A program made the translations under genes and the position numbers. Below, piece by piece: positions 1 to 9,069 of a stretch of DNA of 64,000 nucleotides. Source of the DNA: Lysobacter_C viscosus (lineage in GTDB: Bacteria > Pseudomonadota > Gammaproteobacteria > Xanthomonadales > Xanthomonadaceae); assembly GCF_046600715.1 (NCBI RefSeq), contig NZ_JBJMAV010000006.1, positions 1-64,000 of the forward strand. The letters are read 5' to 3'. Every line of letters starts with the position of its first letter. Positions within the stretch are counted from its first letter, which is position 1. Under the pieces are notes generated by a model that was given only the letters and a program-made list of their open reading frames with translations, made no database searches and was not told the DNA's origin.

Positions 1-36
1 CCGCGATCCGGAACCAGCACGGGCGAGCTGGCATCC

Positions 37-61
37 GATCGCGGCTGAAGCCGCTCCTACA
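37..61. repeat. REP-like palindrome, GTAGGAGCGGCTTCAGCCGC type
   Basis: A short palindromic unit (GATCGCGGCTGAAGCCGCTCC followed by TACA) lies upstream of moeB. The same unit recurs at about 12516 and 31321 in this window. Dispersed palindromes of this kind are common between genes in xanthomonads and pseudomonads. The first 113 bases hold no gene that I can see. Confidence 0.75.
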
Positions 62-113
62 AAAACGGTTCTGCGGACGGAACCACAATCGGCAAAGGCG
101 GATAATCGGCCGC

Positions 114-1256
114 ATGAGCATCGAAACCGTTCCTCCCGCCGAAGCCTTCCGCCGACAGCGCGCCGGCGCCGTGTTGATCGACGTGCGCGAATCGCATGAG
201 CGCGCGGCTGGGCACGCCGCCGACGCGCGGGGTATCGCCAAAGGCGAACTCGAAGCCGACCCGCAGGCCTCACTGCCGGCCCGCGACACCGACGTGCTGC
301 TGATCTGCCAGTCCGGCGCCCGCTCGCTGCAAGCCGCGCACTCGCTCACGGCCGCCGGCTACACACGGGTCGCGTCGGTTGAGGGCGGCACCGCGGCGTG
401 GATGGCAGCGTCGCTGCCGATCGTCCGGCCCGAGGGCGGGGATCCCAACTTCGATGGCGACTTCTTCGACCGCTATTCGCGCCACCTGCGCCTGCCCGAA
501 GTCGGCGAGGCCGGCCAGCGCAAGCTGCAGGTTGCGCGCATCGCGATGGTCGGGGCGGGCGGCCTCGGTTCGCCCGCCGCGTTCTATCTGGCCGCCGCCG
601 GAATCGGCACGCTGGTGCTGGCCGACGACGACGTGATCGACCGCAGCAACCTGCAGCGGCAGATACTGCACACCGAAGCGCGCATCGGCACGTCCAAGGT
701 CGAATCCGCCCGCGTGGCGCTGGCCGCGCTCAATCCGCGCGTGCGGGTGGAGGGGTTCGGCGAGCGTGTCACCGCCGACAACGTCGAGCGCCTGCTCGGT
801 GGCGCCGACGTGGTGCTCGACGGCGCCGACAATTTCGCCGCGCGCTACCTGCTCAACGACGCCTGCGTGAAGCTCGGAAAGCCGCTGGTGTACGGCGCGG
901 TGCATCGCTTCGAGGGCCAGGTCAGCGTGTTCGATGCGGGGCGCCGGCGCGGCGAGGCGCCGTGTTATCGCTGCCTGTTTCCGGAACCGCCGCCGGCCGA
1001 GGCCGCGCCCAACTGCGCCGAAGCCGGCGTGCTCGGCGTGCTGCCCGGCGTGATCGGGCTGCTGCAGGCAACCGAGGCGATCAAGCTGATCCTGGGGCTG
1101 GGTGAACCGCTTGCCGGCCGGTTGCTGCATTTCGACGCGCTGGCGATGCGCTTTCGCGAGACCCGGTTGACGGCGGATCCCGGCTGCAAGCTCTGCGCGG
1201 CCGACGCGTCGTTTCCCGGTTACATCGACTACCGCGCGTTCTGCGCCGGCGGCTGA
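114..1256 (+). CDS. moeB: Molybdopterin-synthase adenylyltransferase MoeB with N-terminal rhodanese domain
   Basis: This 380-residue protein should adenylate the C-terminal Gly-Gly of the small MoaD/ThiS-type sulfur carrier in molybdopterin (or thiazole) synthesis in the cytoplasm. Residues 1-105 form a rhodanese domain with the loop CQSGAR, whose Cys could carry a persulfide. Residues about 115-375 form the ThiF/MoeB/HesA domain: GAGGLGSP nucleotide-binding loop, DDDVIDRSNLQRQ, and zinc-type Cys pairs (CYRC near 290 and CKLC near the C terminus). E. coli MoeB has no rhodanese part; the fused form is usual in xanthomonads. The gene stands alone before a repeat-filled gap. MoeB and ThiF cannot be fully separated by sequence alone. 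Confidence 0.9.
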   Translation: MSIETVPPAEAFRRQRAGAVLIDVRESHERAAGHAADARGIAKGELEADPQASLPARDTDVLLICQSGARSLQAAHSLTAAGYTRVASVEGGTAAWMAASLPIVRPEGGDPNFDGDFFDRYSRHLRLPEVGEAGQRKLQVARIAMVGAGGLGSPAAFYLAAAGIGTLVLADDDVIDRSNLQRQILHTEARIGTSKVESARVALAALNPRVRVEGFGERVTADNVERLLGGADVVLDGADNFAARYLLNDACVKLGKPLVYGAVHRFEGQVSVFDAGRRRGEAPCYRCLFPEPPPAEAAPNCAEAGVLGVLPGVIGLLQATEAIKLILGLGEPLAGRLLHFDALAMRFRETRLTADPGCKLCAADASFPGYIDYRAFCAGG

Positions 1257-1328
1257 ATCGTTCGATCCGGCTGTGCCCGCTGCTTTCCGGGTCGACAGCA
1301 GCGGAGCAAGCTCCGCTCTACAGGACGC

Positions 1329-1496
1329 TAGGAGCGGGCCATGCCCGCGACGGGAACCGGGAGTGCGTCGCGGCGTGGATCGCGCCCATGGGGCGCTCCT
1401 ACGAAAGACACACGGTTTTTGTAGGAGCGGGCCATGCCCGCGACGGGAACCGGAGTGCGCCGCGGCGTGGGTCGCGCCCATGGGGCGCTCCTACGA
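1329..1496. repeat. Two tandem copies of a ~75-bp palindromic element
   Basis: The gap from 1257 to 1571 has no convincing gene. It holds two near-identical units (1329-1403 and 1422-1496). Each begins TAGGAGCGGGCCATGCCCGC and ends GCGCCCATGGGGCGCTCC followed by TAC, so each can fold into a long hairpin. Shorter inverted stretches (AGCGGAGCAAGCTCCGCT near 1300 and GAGCCGAGCTTGCTCGGC near 1511) flank them. These are REP/BIME-like dispersed elements. Confidence 0.8.
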
Positions 1497-1571
1497 TACG
1501 GTGGATGCGTAGAGCCGAGCTTGCTCGGCTGCTCTTCCAGGCGGACGGCAGCGCAGCAAGCTCCGCTTTCC

Positions 1572-4500
1572 TCAGAACCTGCGCGCCACGCTGGCGATGA
1601 GCGCGACCAGTTCGGCCGGTTCGATCGGCTTGGGCAGGTGCATCTGGTAGCCGGCGCGGATCGCCTTGAGCCGGTCGTCGGCGCCGGCGTAGGCGGTCAG
1701 CGCGATCGCGGGGATCGCGCCGCCACGATCGGCGTCGAGCGCGCGGACCCGCCGCATCAACGCGTAGCCGTCCTCGCCCGGCATCCCGATGTCGCTGACC
1801 AGCACGTCGAATGCGCCATCTTCCAGTGCGCTCACCGCCGCACCGGCCGAATCGGCGGTGCTGACACGCGCGCTGCAGGCCTCCAGCAGGCGCTGGGTCA
1901 TCAAGCGTGCATCGGGGTCGTCGTCGACCACGAGCACATTCACCCCATCGAGTTCACTGGCGTGGCTGCCGCCGCGGGCCGGCGACGGCGCTCGCAGCGC
2001 CGGCTGCGAGCACGCCAGCGGCAGCGCGACCACGAACGTCGTCCCGCAACCCGCGCCTGCGCTGTGGGCATGCACCGTACCGCCATGCAGCTCGACCAGC
2101 TTCTTGACGATCGACAGCCCAAGGCCGAGCCCGCCGTGGCGCCGGCTGATCGAAGCGTCGGCCTGGCGGAAGCGGTCGAACACATACGGCAGGAATTCGG
2201 CATCGATGCCCTCGCCGGTATCGCTGACGGTCAACTCCAGCAGCGAGCCGGCACGCGCCAGTCGCACCTGCACCTCGCCGCCGCGCGGGGTGAACTTGAT
2301 CGCGTTGCTAAGCAGGTTCCACAGGATCTGCTGCAGCCGCGACGCATCGCCACTGACCGTGCTATCGCCGATCGCGTCCCGGGTCGAGTGCACCAGACGC
2401 ACATGCCGGGCGTCGGCGTTGGGCCGGGCGGTTTCCACCGCGGCCAAGGCAATCTCGGCCAGGTCGACGTTCTGCAGGTCCAGGCGCACCTTGCCGGAGA
2501 TGATCGCGCTCATGTCGAGCAGGTCCTGGATGATCTGCGCCTGCGCGCGCGCGTTGCGTTCGATCACGTCCACGCCCTGCGCCAGTTCGGCCGGAAGCGC
2601 CTCCTGCTGCAGGCGCAGGATGCCGACCCAGCCCAGGATCGCGTTGAGCGGCGTGCGCAGCTCATGGCTCAGCGTGGCAAGGAAGTCGTCCTTCATGCGG
2701 CTGGCACGCTCGGCCTCGCTGCGTGCCTCCTGCTCGGCCTGCAGCGACTGGCGCAGGCGCTGGTCGACACTGTGCTTCTCCAGGACGATGCCGCCCAGGT
2801 GCGAGGCCAGACGTGCGAGGTCGAGATCGTGGGCGCTCGTCTCGCGCGGCTGGCGATAGTAGACCGCGACCGAGCCGAGCACCCGGCCGTCGCTGGCGCG
2901 GATCGGTATCGAGGTGCAGGCGCCGAGGCCCTGCTCGGCGGCCAGTGCGCGGAAGTCCTGCCACAGCGGATCGTTGCTGATGTCGTCCACCGACACCACC
3001 CGGTCCTCGAACGCGGCGGTGCCGCACGAGCCGGCGCTGGTGCCGATGCGCAGGCCGTCGATCGCGGCGTTGTAGGGCTCCGGCAGGCTCGGCGCGGCGC
3101 CACGATGCAGGCATTCGCCGGCCTCGTCGAGCACCAGCACCGAACACAGCATGCCATCGGCCGACTGCGCCTCGACCATCCGCACCAGCGTCTCGAGCAC
3201 GTCGGGCAAGGCCGCGCCGGTCGCCATCAGTTCCAGCACCTTCTTCTCGGCGGCCAGCCCGTCCTCGATACGCTTTCGATCGGTGATGTCGATGACCGAT
3301 CCGATGTAGCCCGGGACTTCACTGCGCGCTACCGGACGCGGCGCAGCCGACACCACGCACCAGCGGTAGCTGCCATCCGCGCGGCGCATGCGGAACTCGT
3401 GAGAGAACGGTTCGCGGCGCGCAGTGGCCGCGGTGAAGGTATCGATCGTCTTGAGCGCGTCATCCGGGTGCACCACGTCCACCCAACCCTCGCCCAGCGG
3501 TTGCGCGTGGGTCTGGCCGGTGAAGTCGTACCACTGCTTGTTGACGTATTCGCACTGCCTGTCGGGCCGCGTGAGCCAGATCATCACCGGTGCCTGGTCG
3601 GACATGTTGCGAAAGCGCTGCTCGCTCTCGCGCAGCTCGCGCGCGACATGGGCGCGCTCCATGGACTCCCAGCAGCGATTGGCGACGTGGTGAGTCAGGT
3701 CGACCTCCTCGGCGGTCCAGTGGCGCGGGGTCGCCTGGTGTACGGCCATCGCGGCGACGAAGCGTCCCGACTTGTGCAGCGGGACGCAGATCACTGCCTG
3801 GATCATCGTCTGGCGGTAGGCGGACAGGTCTCCCAGCGCGGGCTGATGGTCGTCGACATCGTTGACCACCAGCGGCTGCCCGGCGTGCATCAGTTGCAAT
3901 GCCTGCTCGCCGAAATCGGAAAAAAACCTGTAGCGGCCGACGATGCCAGGGACGACGCGGTTGTAGTTGCCGCTGACGTTGAAGGTGTCCTGGTCGGCCT
4001 CGACGTCCGCGTAGGCGCAACGGTCGGCCTGCAGGTGCTCGCCCAGCAGGCGGGCGCAGGTTCTGGTGATCTCCTCCGGATCGGTCAGTGGCCGCACCGC
4101 CTCGTCGAGCGCGAGCAGGAAGCGGTCGCGAGTCTCGGTCTGGTGCCGTTCGGTAACGTCGATGCCGTGGGCGAGGATACCGGTCACTATGCCGTCGGCA
4201 TCGCGCATCGGCAGGTAGACGAAATCCACGTAGCACGTCTCCAGCGGCCGCCCGGACTGGCGCTGCAGCAACACCTGCATGTCGTTGCCCACGTAGGGCT
4301 GGCCACTGGTATAGACGCCGTCGAGGATCCCGATGAAGCCCTGCTCGACAACTTCCGGCAGTGCCACGGTCACGGTCTGGCCGACCACTTCACGACCGCC
4401 GATGAGTTGCAGGTAGCGCTCGTTGGCGAACTCGAACACGTGCGCCGGCCCGCGGGTCACCGCCATGAACGAAGGCGAGAGCGTGAACGCATCCGCCAGC

Positions 4501-5093
4501 CGCTCGCGCTCGGACTGCGCGCGCGCGAGCAGTCGGTCGCGCTCGCGTTCGACCAGTACCCGCGGCGTTTCCTCGGTGCAGGCGCAGAACAGACCGCCAA
4601 TCCCGCCCGAGCCGTCCGGCGCGTCATCGGGAATGGGGCTGTAGGACCAGGTGAAGTAGGCCTCCTCACGGAAGCCGTGGCGCTCCATGACCAGCAGCAT
4701 GCGCTCGTTCCAGCTCGCCTCGCCGCGTTGCATCACGGCATCGGCCTGTACCCCGACCACGTCCCAAATCTCCTCCCACGCTGCCTGCGCCGGACGCGCG
4801 AATGCGGATGGGTGTCGCTTGCCCAGTAACGGGATGTAGGCGTCGTTGTAGAAGTTGATCAGCTGTGGTCCCCACCACACGAACATCGGAAACCGCGAGT
4901 TCAGGCAGATGCCCAGGGCAATGCGGAGACTCTGCGGCCAACGCTCCATTGGTCCAAGCGCATGACGCGACCAGTCGGTGGCCTGCAGCAACGCCCACGC
5001 CTCCGGCGAGGTCACCGGCGCTCCGGCTGCGGACTGCTTCGGTTGCATCATCGGTCGCGGTTCCCGCGGTGCAGCGCTGCAGGCGCGCGGCAT
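1572..5093 (-). CDS. Hybrid sensor histidine kinase with multiple PAS and GAF domains
   Basis: This 1173-residue protein has no obvious membrane segment and is probably cytoplasmic. In order it has PAS-like domains (about residues 30-150 and 165-290), a GAF domain (300-450), a PAS domain (470-590), a second GAF (605-765), HisKA with the H-box TLSHELRTPL (phospho-acceptor His about 810), HATPase_c with the ATP-lid motif RRHGGLGLGLSIV, and a C-terminal receiver with SDIGMPGEDG (phospho-acceptor Asp about 1101). It is a phosphorelay hybrid kinase; the ligand is unknown and no partner regulator is adjacent. A second Met (MMQPKQ, about 5049-5052) is an alternative start. A long open frame on the opposite strand is an artefact of GC-rich codon use. 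Confidence 0.9.
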   Translation of the reverse strand: MPRACSAAPREPRPMMQPKQSAAGAPVTSPEAWALLQATDWSRHALGPMERWPQSLRIALGICLNSRFPMFVWWGPQLINFYNDAYIPLLGKRHPSAFARPAQAAWEEIWDVVGVQADAVMQRGEASWNERMLLVMERHGFREEAYFTWSYSPIPDDAPDGSGGIGGLFCACTEETPRVLVERERDRLLARAQSERERLADAFTLSPSFMAVTRGPAHVFEFANERYLQLIGGREVVGQTVTVALPEVVEQGFIGILDGVYTSGQPYVGNDMQVLLQRQSGRPLETCYVDFVYLPMRDADGIVTGILAHGIDVTERHQTETRDRFLLALDEAVRPLTDPEEITRTCARLLGEHLQADRCAYADVEADQDTFNVSGNYNRVVPGIVGRYRFFSDFGEQALQLMHAGQPLVVNDVDDHQPALGDLSAYRQTMIQAVICVPLHKSGRFVAAMAVHQATPRHWTAEEVDLTHHVANRCWESMERAHVARELRESEQRFRNMSDQAPVMIWLTRPDRQCEYVNKQWYDFTGQTHAQPLGEGWVDVVHPDDALKTIDTFTAATARREPFSHEFRMRRADGSYRWCVVSAAPRPVARSEVPGYIGSVIDITDRKRIEDGLAAEKKVLELMATGAALPDVLETLVRMVEAQSADGMLCSVLVLDEAGECLHRGAAPSLPEPYNAAIDGLRIGTSAGSCGTAAFEDRVVSVDDISNDPLWQDFRALAAEQGLGACTSIPIRASDGRVLGSVAVYYRQPRETSAHDLDLARLASHLGGIVLEKHSVDQRLRQSLQAEQEARSEAERASRMKDDFLATLSHELRTPLNAILGWVGILRLQQEALPAELAQGVDVIERNARAQAQIIQDLLDMSAIISGKVRLDLQNVDLAEIALAAVETARPNADARHVRLVHSTRDAIGDSTVSGDASRLQQILWNLLSNAIKFTPRGGEVQVRLARAGSLLELTVSDTGEGIDAEFLPYVFDRFRQADASISRRHGGLGLGLSIVKKLVELHGGTVHAHSAGAGCGTTFVVALPLACSQPALRAPSPARGGSHASELDGVNVLVVDDDPDARLMTQRLLEACSARVSTADSAGAAVSALEDGAFDVLVSDIGMPGEDGYALMRRVRALDADRGGAIPAIALTAYAGADDRLKAIRAGYQMHLPKPIEPAELVALIASVARRF

Positions 5094-5201
5094 GTCACCG
5101 GGCAGTGGCGATGCTCCTCGGGATGCGTGATCCAGCGGGACCAGCGTCGATCAGATAGGCACATCGTGTCGAGTCTAGCGGTGGCGGGTGTAAAGATGAA
5201 G

Positions 5202-5230
5202 AAAAAAGGCCCGCCGAAAAACGGCGGCCC
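5202..5230 (-). terminator. Rho-independent terminator after the alpha/beta hydrolase gene
   Basis: Read on the minus strand, a stem of GGGCCGCCG with CGGCGGGCC around a TTTTT loop is followed by six T residues. One base pair in the stem is mismatched. It lies 45 bases past the hydrolase stop codon and before the hybrid-kinase start. Confidence 0.7.
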
Positions 5231-5274
5231 GCCGCCATCACCAGGACGTTCGGTGCGCGCGTGCCGGCGTCGCA

Positions 5275-6054
5275 TCAGCGCATGAATTCCGACAACGCCT
5301 GCCCATATTCGGGATACATCGCGATGTCGTTGTGCCCGGCCTGCTCGATCGCCACGACCTGCGTGGCCACCAACAACCCCGACGCCAACGACGCGATCAG
5401 CCGGTCGGTCGCCGGCGCCGGCACGACCGCGTCCTCGCCGGCACGGATGATCAGCACCTCGCCGCGATAGTCCGCCAAGGCATCGGCGGTGTCATAGCGA
5501 TCGCGCATCAACCAGCGCACGGGCATCCATGGGTAGTGCGATTGCGCGACGTTGGGCAGCGAGTCGAACGGCGTGATCAGCACCAGCCGTGGCACGTCCC
5601 GGCGCGAGGCGAGGTGGCCAGCGACGCCGCTGCCGAGGCTGCGGCCTACCGCTGCGATGGACGCCGCGGGCTGGCGGGCCCTCACGTGGTCATACAGTGC
5701 GAGCGCATCGGCGACCAGCGCCGCTTCGCTGGGCTCGCCGTCGCTGGCGCCGTAACCGCGGTAGGCGAGCAGGTAGATGGTGCGGCCGGGAAACCAGCGG
5801 CGGAGATCCTCGCGCGAGGCCTCGATGCGCTCGGCATTGCCGCCGAAGTACAGCAGCGCGTCGGGCTTTCCCGGATTCACCACCCAGCCGCGCAGCGTGA
5901 TGTCGCCGCGGGCGAGGGCAAAGTCGGTCTCCGCCGCCTCGACCCGGGTGAACTCCGGGAAATATATGAGACTGCGTTGGCGTTCATACAGCAGCAGGCA
6001 CAAGCCGACATAGGCCAGCAGCACGACCGCCAGCGCGCCCAGCAGGATGCGCAT
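5275..6054 (-). CDS. Alpha/beta hydrolase, membrane-anchored (Bem46/ABHD17-like)
   Basis: This 259-residue protein begins with one hydrophobic segment (residues about 4-23), suggesting an N-terminal anchor with the enzyme domain outside the cytoplasmic membrane. The hydrolase fold follows: oxyanion-region YFGGNAE, nucleophile elbow GRSLGSG (Ser about 139), an Asp in RAGEDAVVP and the catalytic His in QAGHND near residue 242. Such proteins are serine esterases or thioesterases; the substrate cannot be told. It lies 9 bases downstream of the DUF1244 gene on the same strand, so the two are probably co-transcribed, and a terminator follows. Confidence 0.8.
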   Translation of the reverse strand: MRILLGALAVVLLAYVGLCLLLYERQRSLIYFPEFTRVEAAETDFALARGDITLRGWVVNPGKPDALLYFGGNAERIEASREDLRRWFPGRTIYLLAYRGYGASDGEPSEAALVADALALYDHVRARQPAASIAAVGRSLGSGVAGHLASRRDVPRLVLITPFDSLPNVAQSHYPWMPVRWLMRDRYDTADALADYRGEVLIIRAGEDAVVPAPATDRLIASLASGLLVATQVVAIEQAGHNDIAMYPEYGQALSEFMR

Positions 6055-6063
6055 CGGGGCGGC

Positions 6064-6366
6064 TCAGCCGTTGCTCGCCCGTGCGGCCTCGAATGCTGCC
6101 AGTTGCTCCGGCGTCGCCTCGCGCTGGTGCTGCGCTTTCCATTGCGTGAACGGCATGCCGTAGACGGCCTCGCGGGCCTCGTCCCGGGTCATCGTGATGC
6201 CGCGCGCTTCGGCGGCATCGCGGTACCAGTCCGACAGGCAGTTGCGGCAGAACCCGGCCTGGATCATCAGATCGATGTTCTGCACGTCCGGACGCTCGTG
6301 CATCAGGTGCTGCAGCAGACGGCGGAACGCGGCGGCTTCGATGGCGGTGGTTTCGTGGTCGGTCAT
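6064..6366 (-). CDS. DUF1244 family protein
   Basis: This small soluble protein of 100 residues matches the DUF1244 family in length and in its central motif GFCRNCLSDWY, in which a CxxC pair may bind metal. Family members are helical and of unknown function. It is followed closely by the alpha/beta hydrolase gene on the same strand. It is divergent from folD, with a roughly 108-base gap that must carry both promoters. Confidence 0.85.
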   Translation of the reverse strand: MTDHETTAIEAAAFRRLLQHLMHERPDVQNIDLMIQAGFCRNCLSDWYRDAAEARGITMTRDEAREAVYGMPFTQWKAQHQREATPEQLAAFEAARASNG

Positions 6367-6474
6367 GGCGCAGTCGGCAAGTCCGTGGGAGCGTCGCCTA
6401 CGTTACGTCGGATTTCGTGGTGACGTGGTAATCGGGGACAATGCCGGTCCCAGCGCCCGGGTGTCCCTCCACTG

Positions 6475-7335
6475 ATGACCGCAAAGATCCTCGACGGCAA
6501 GCGCATCGCCGAAGCCCTGCTCGATGACCTCAAGGTACGGGTCGATGCACGTATGGCCGCCGGCGGCACCCGGCCGGGACTCGCGGTGGTGCTGGTCGGT
6601 GGCGATCCGGCCTCCGGCGTGTACGTGCGCAACAAGCGGCGTGCCGCCAAGAAGGTTGGCATCCGCGCGATCGACCACGACCTGCCGGCGACCACCACCG
6701 ACGCCGAGCTGCTCGCGCTGATCGACCGGCTCAACGCGGACCCGCAGGTGCACGGCATCCTGGTGCAGCTGCCGCTGCCGGACCGCCGCGACGGCACGGA
6801 GCTGATCCACCGGATCGACCCGCGCAAGGACGTCGACGGGTTCCATCCCCAGAACGTCGGCCATCTCGCGCTGCGCCAGTTCGGCCTGCGTCCGTGCACC
6901 CCGCGCGGCATCACCACCTTGCTGGCCTACACCGACCGGCCGGTGCGCGGTGCCAGTGCCACGGTGGTGGGCGTGTCCAACCACGTCGGCCGGCCCATGG
7001 CGCTGGAGCTGTTGATCGCCGGCTGCACCACCACCTGCTGCCACAAGTTCACCCCGGCCGAGGCGCTGGAGGCGGCGGTGCGCGGCGCCGACATCCTGGT
7101 GGTCGCGGTCGGGCGCCCGCGGCTGATCCCGGGCGAGTGGGTCAAGCCCGGTGCGGTGGTGATCGATGTCGGCATCAACCGCCTCGAGGACGGCCGCCTG
7201 GTCGGCGACGTGGGCTTCGCCGCGGCGGCTGAACGGGCCAGCTGGATCACGCCGGTGCCGGGCGGGGTCGGGCCGATGACCGTTGCGACGCTGATGCAGA
7301 ACACCCTGGATGCCGCCGACGCTGCCGAGTCGTAG
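6475..7335 (+). CDS. folD: Bifunctional methylenetetrahydrofolate dehydrogenase/cyclohydrolase FolD
   Basis: This 286-residue cytoplasmic enzyme interconverts 5,10-methylene-THF and 10-formyl-THF. Visible family features are the YVRNKRRAAKKVGI stretch with the catalytic Lys near residue 54, VQLPLP, the DVDGFHPQNVG signature near residue 120, the NADP-binding region VVGVSNHVGRPMA and the C-terminal PVPGGVGPMTVA signature. Length is normal. The stop codon is followed directly by a repeat array. It supplies one-carbon units for the purine pathway that the downstream guaB and guaA genes also serve. Confidence 0.97.
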   Translation: MTAKILDGKRIAEALLDDLKVRVDARMAAGGTRPGLAVVLVGGDPASGVYVRNKRRAAKKVGIRAIDHDLPATTTDAELLALIDRLNADPQVHGILVQLPLPDRRDGTELIHRIDPRKDVDGFHPQNVGHLALRQFGLRPCTPRGITTLLAYTDRPVRGASATVVGVSNHVGRPMALELLIAGCTTTCCHKFTPAEALEAAVRGADILVVAVGRPRLIPGEWVKPGAVVIDVGINRLEDGRLVGDVGFAAAAERASWITPVPGGVGPMTVATLMQNTLDAADAAES

Positions 7336-7338
7336 GGC

Positions 7339-7444
7339 GGGTAAGTCGGCGGCTTTCGCCGCCTGTGAGCCGGCAAGGCCGTGCCCACCCCCAGCGGCGA
7401 CTTACCCACTCACAGCCGCGCCAGCGGCGACTTGCCCCTCACAG
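7339..7444. repeat. Repeat cluster between folD and guaB (one inverted and two direct copies)
   Basis: A unit reading AGCGGCGACTTACCCACTC at about 7393 recurs with small changes at about 7423. An inverted version (GGGTAAGTCGGCGGC) opens the cluster at 7339 with its own small hairpin GGCGGCTTTCGCCGCC. No coding capacity is seen. It is probably a local family of palindromic repeats. Confidence 0.6.
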
Positions 7445-7470
7445 GCCGCGCAGCGGCCGACTCCCGCCTG

Positions 7471-7476
7471 ATACAA
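7471..7476 (+). promoter_or_regulatory. Possible -10 element of guaB
   Basis: TACAAT lies 29 bases before the chosen guaB start and resembles a sigma-70 -10 box. No good -35 hexamer is seen at 16-18 bases upstream, so this is tentative. Confidence 0.3.
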
Positions 7477-7505
7477 TGACGCGCTTCATTCCCCCGGGCC
7501 CGCCC

Positions 7506-8963
7506 ATGCTGCGCATCCAGGCTGAAGCGCTGACCTACGACGACGTATCGCTCGTCCCCGCGCATTCGAGCGTCCTGCCCAAGGACGTCAAGCTCACCAC
7601 CCGCCTCACCCGCGACCTGAGCATCCGCCTGCCGATCCTGTCGGCGGCGATGGACACCGTCAGCGAGGCGCGCCTCGCCATCGCGATGGCGCAGCTCGGC
7701 GGCATCAGCATCATCCACAAGAACATGAGCGTCGAGCAGCAGGCCTCGCACGTGGCGCAGGTCAAGACGTTCGAGGCCGGGGTGATCCGGCGGCCGTTCA
7801 CGGTCGGTCCGGAAACCACGATCGGCGACGTGCTCAAGCTCACCCGCGCGCGCAACATCTCCGGCGTGCCGGTGGTCGACGGCGGGCGCCTGGTCGGCAT
7901 CGTCACCAGTCGCGACATGCGATTCGAGAAGAAGCTCGACGATCCGGTCCGCCACATCATGACCAAGAAAGATCGCCTGGTGACCGTGCAGGAGGGCGCC
8001 GCGGACGAAGAGGTGGTGCACCTGCTGCACAAGCACCGCATCGAGAAGGTGCTGGTGGTCAACGACGGTTTCGAGTTGCGCGGCCTGATCACGGTCAAGG
8101 ACATCCAGAAAAAATCCGACAACCCCAACGCCGCCTATGACAGCAGCGAGCGCCTGCTGGTCGGGGCTGCGGTCGGTGTGGCCGGCGATACCGAGGCGCG
8201 GATCGAGGCGCTGGCCGAGGCCGGGGTCGACGTGGTGGTGGTCGATACCGCGCACGGCCATTCGCAGGGCGTGCTCGAGCGGGTGCGGTGGGTCAAGCAG
8301 CGTTTCCCGCAGCTGCAGGTGATCGGCGGCAACATCGTCACCGGCGATGCCGCGCTGGCGCTGATGGACCATGGCGCGGACGCGGTCAAGGTGGGGATCG
8401 GGCCGGGCTCGATCTGCACCACGCGAATCGTGGCCGGCGTCGGCGTGCCGCAGGTGACTGCGGTGGCGATGGTGGCCGAGGCACTGCAGGACCGCATCCC
8501 GCTGATCGCCGACGGCGGCATCCGCTACTCGGGCGATATCGGCAAGGCGATCGTTGCGGGCGCATCGACGGTGATGGTCGGCGGCCTGTTCGCCGGCACC
8601 GAGGAGGCCCCCGGGGAGACCGAGCTGTTCCAGGGTCGCAGCTACAAGAGCTACCGCGGCATGGGCAGCCTGGGCGCGATGGAGCAGGGCTCCAAGGATC
8701 GCTATTTCCAGGATGCCTCCGACGCCGACAAGCTGGTGCCGGAAGGTATCGAGGGGCGGGTTCCGTACCGCGGACCGCTGCGCAACGTCGTCCACCAGCT
8801 CGCCGGCGGCCTGCGCGCGACGATGGGCTACGTCGGCTGCGCGACGATCGAGGAAATGCGCAAGCAGCCCAGCTTCGTGCGCGTGACCAACGCCGGCACG
8901 CGCGAGAGCCATGTGCATGACGTGCAGATCACCAAGGAACCGCCGAATTATCGGGCGGGGTGA
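7506..8963 (+). CDS. guaB: Inosine-5'-monophosphate dehydrogenase GuaB
   Basis: This 485-residue enzyme oxidises IMP to XMP with NAD, the committed step to GMP. The start at MLRIQAEALTYDDV gives the family's normal length; the frame stays open upstream but that extension is repeat-derived. Seen are the DDVSLVPAHS N terminus, two CBS motifs (about residues 95-205), the DTAHGHS region, the K-loop and catalytic Cys in GPGSICTTR (near residue 305), and the flap-region motif YRGMGSLGAM. guaA follows about 106 bases downstream. Confidence 0.97.
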   Translation: MLRIQAEALTYDDVSLVPAHSSVLPKDVKLTTRLTRDLSIRLPILSAAMDTVSEARLAIAMAQLGGISIIHKNMSVEQQASHVAQVKTFEAGVIRRPFTVGPETTIGDVLKLTRARNISGVPVVDGGRLVGIVTSRDMRFEKKLDDPVRHIMTKKDRLVTVQEGAADEEVVHLLHKHRIEKVLVVNDGFELRGLITVKDIQKKSDNPNAAYDSSERLLVGAAVGVAGDTEARIEALAEAGVDVVVVDTAHGHSQGVLERVRWVKQRFPQLQVIGGNIVTGDAALALMDHGADAVKVGIGPGSICTTRIVAGVGVPQVTAVAMVAEALQDRIPLIADGGIRYSGDIGKAIVAGASTVMVGGLFAGTEEAPGETELFQGRSYKSYRGMGSLGAMEQGSKDRYFQDASDADKLVPEGIEGRVPYRGPLRNVVHQLAGGLRATMGYVGCATIEEMRKQPSFVRVTNAGTRESHVHDVQITKEPPNYRAG

Positions 8964-8972
8964 AAACAGTAG

Positions 8973-9062
8973 GAGTGAGTGAAGAGGAGTGAGGAGTGGG
9001 AGCCGATGCTCCCGCACCGTTCGCACCGCTTTCTCTCGCTTCTCACTCCTCTCCACTCACTT
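8973..9062. repeat. Imperfect 24-bp inverted repeat between guaB and guaA
   Basis: The left arm (8973-8996) and right arm (9039-9062) are complementary except for three positions. They are built from GAGTGAG/AGGAG-type units (left arm begins GAGTGAGTGAAGAGG). The loop is 42 bases. It could fold in the guaB-guaA transcript and lies 7 bases before the guaA start, so it might cover the ribosome binding region. Confidence 0.6.
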
Positions 9063-9069
9063 CTCGCCC

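Noticed and set aside
1434..4829. 1131-residue open frame opposite the hybrid kinase
   Set aside because: It is the antisense of a clear histidine kinase; its translation is rich in His/Arg/Gln with no motifs, as expected from GC-rich codon bias.
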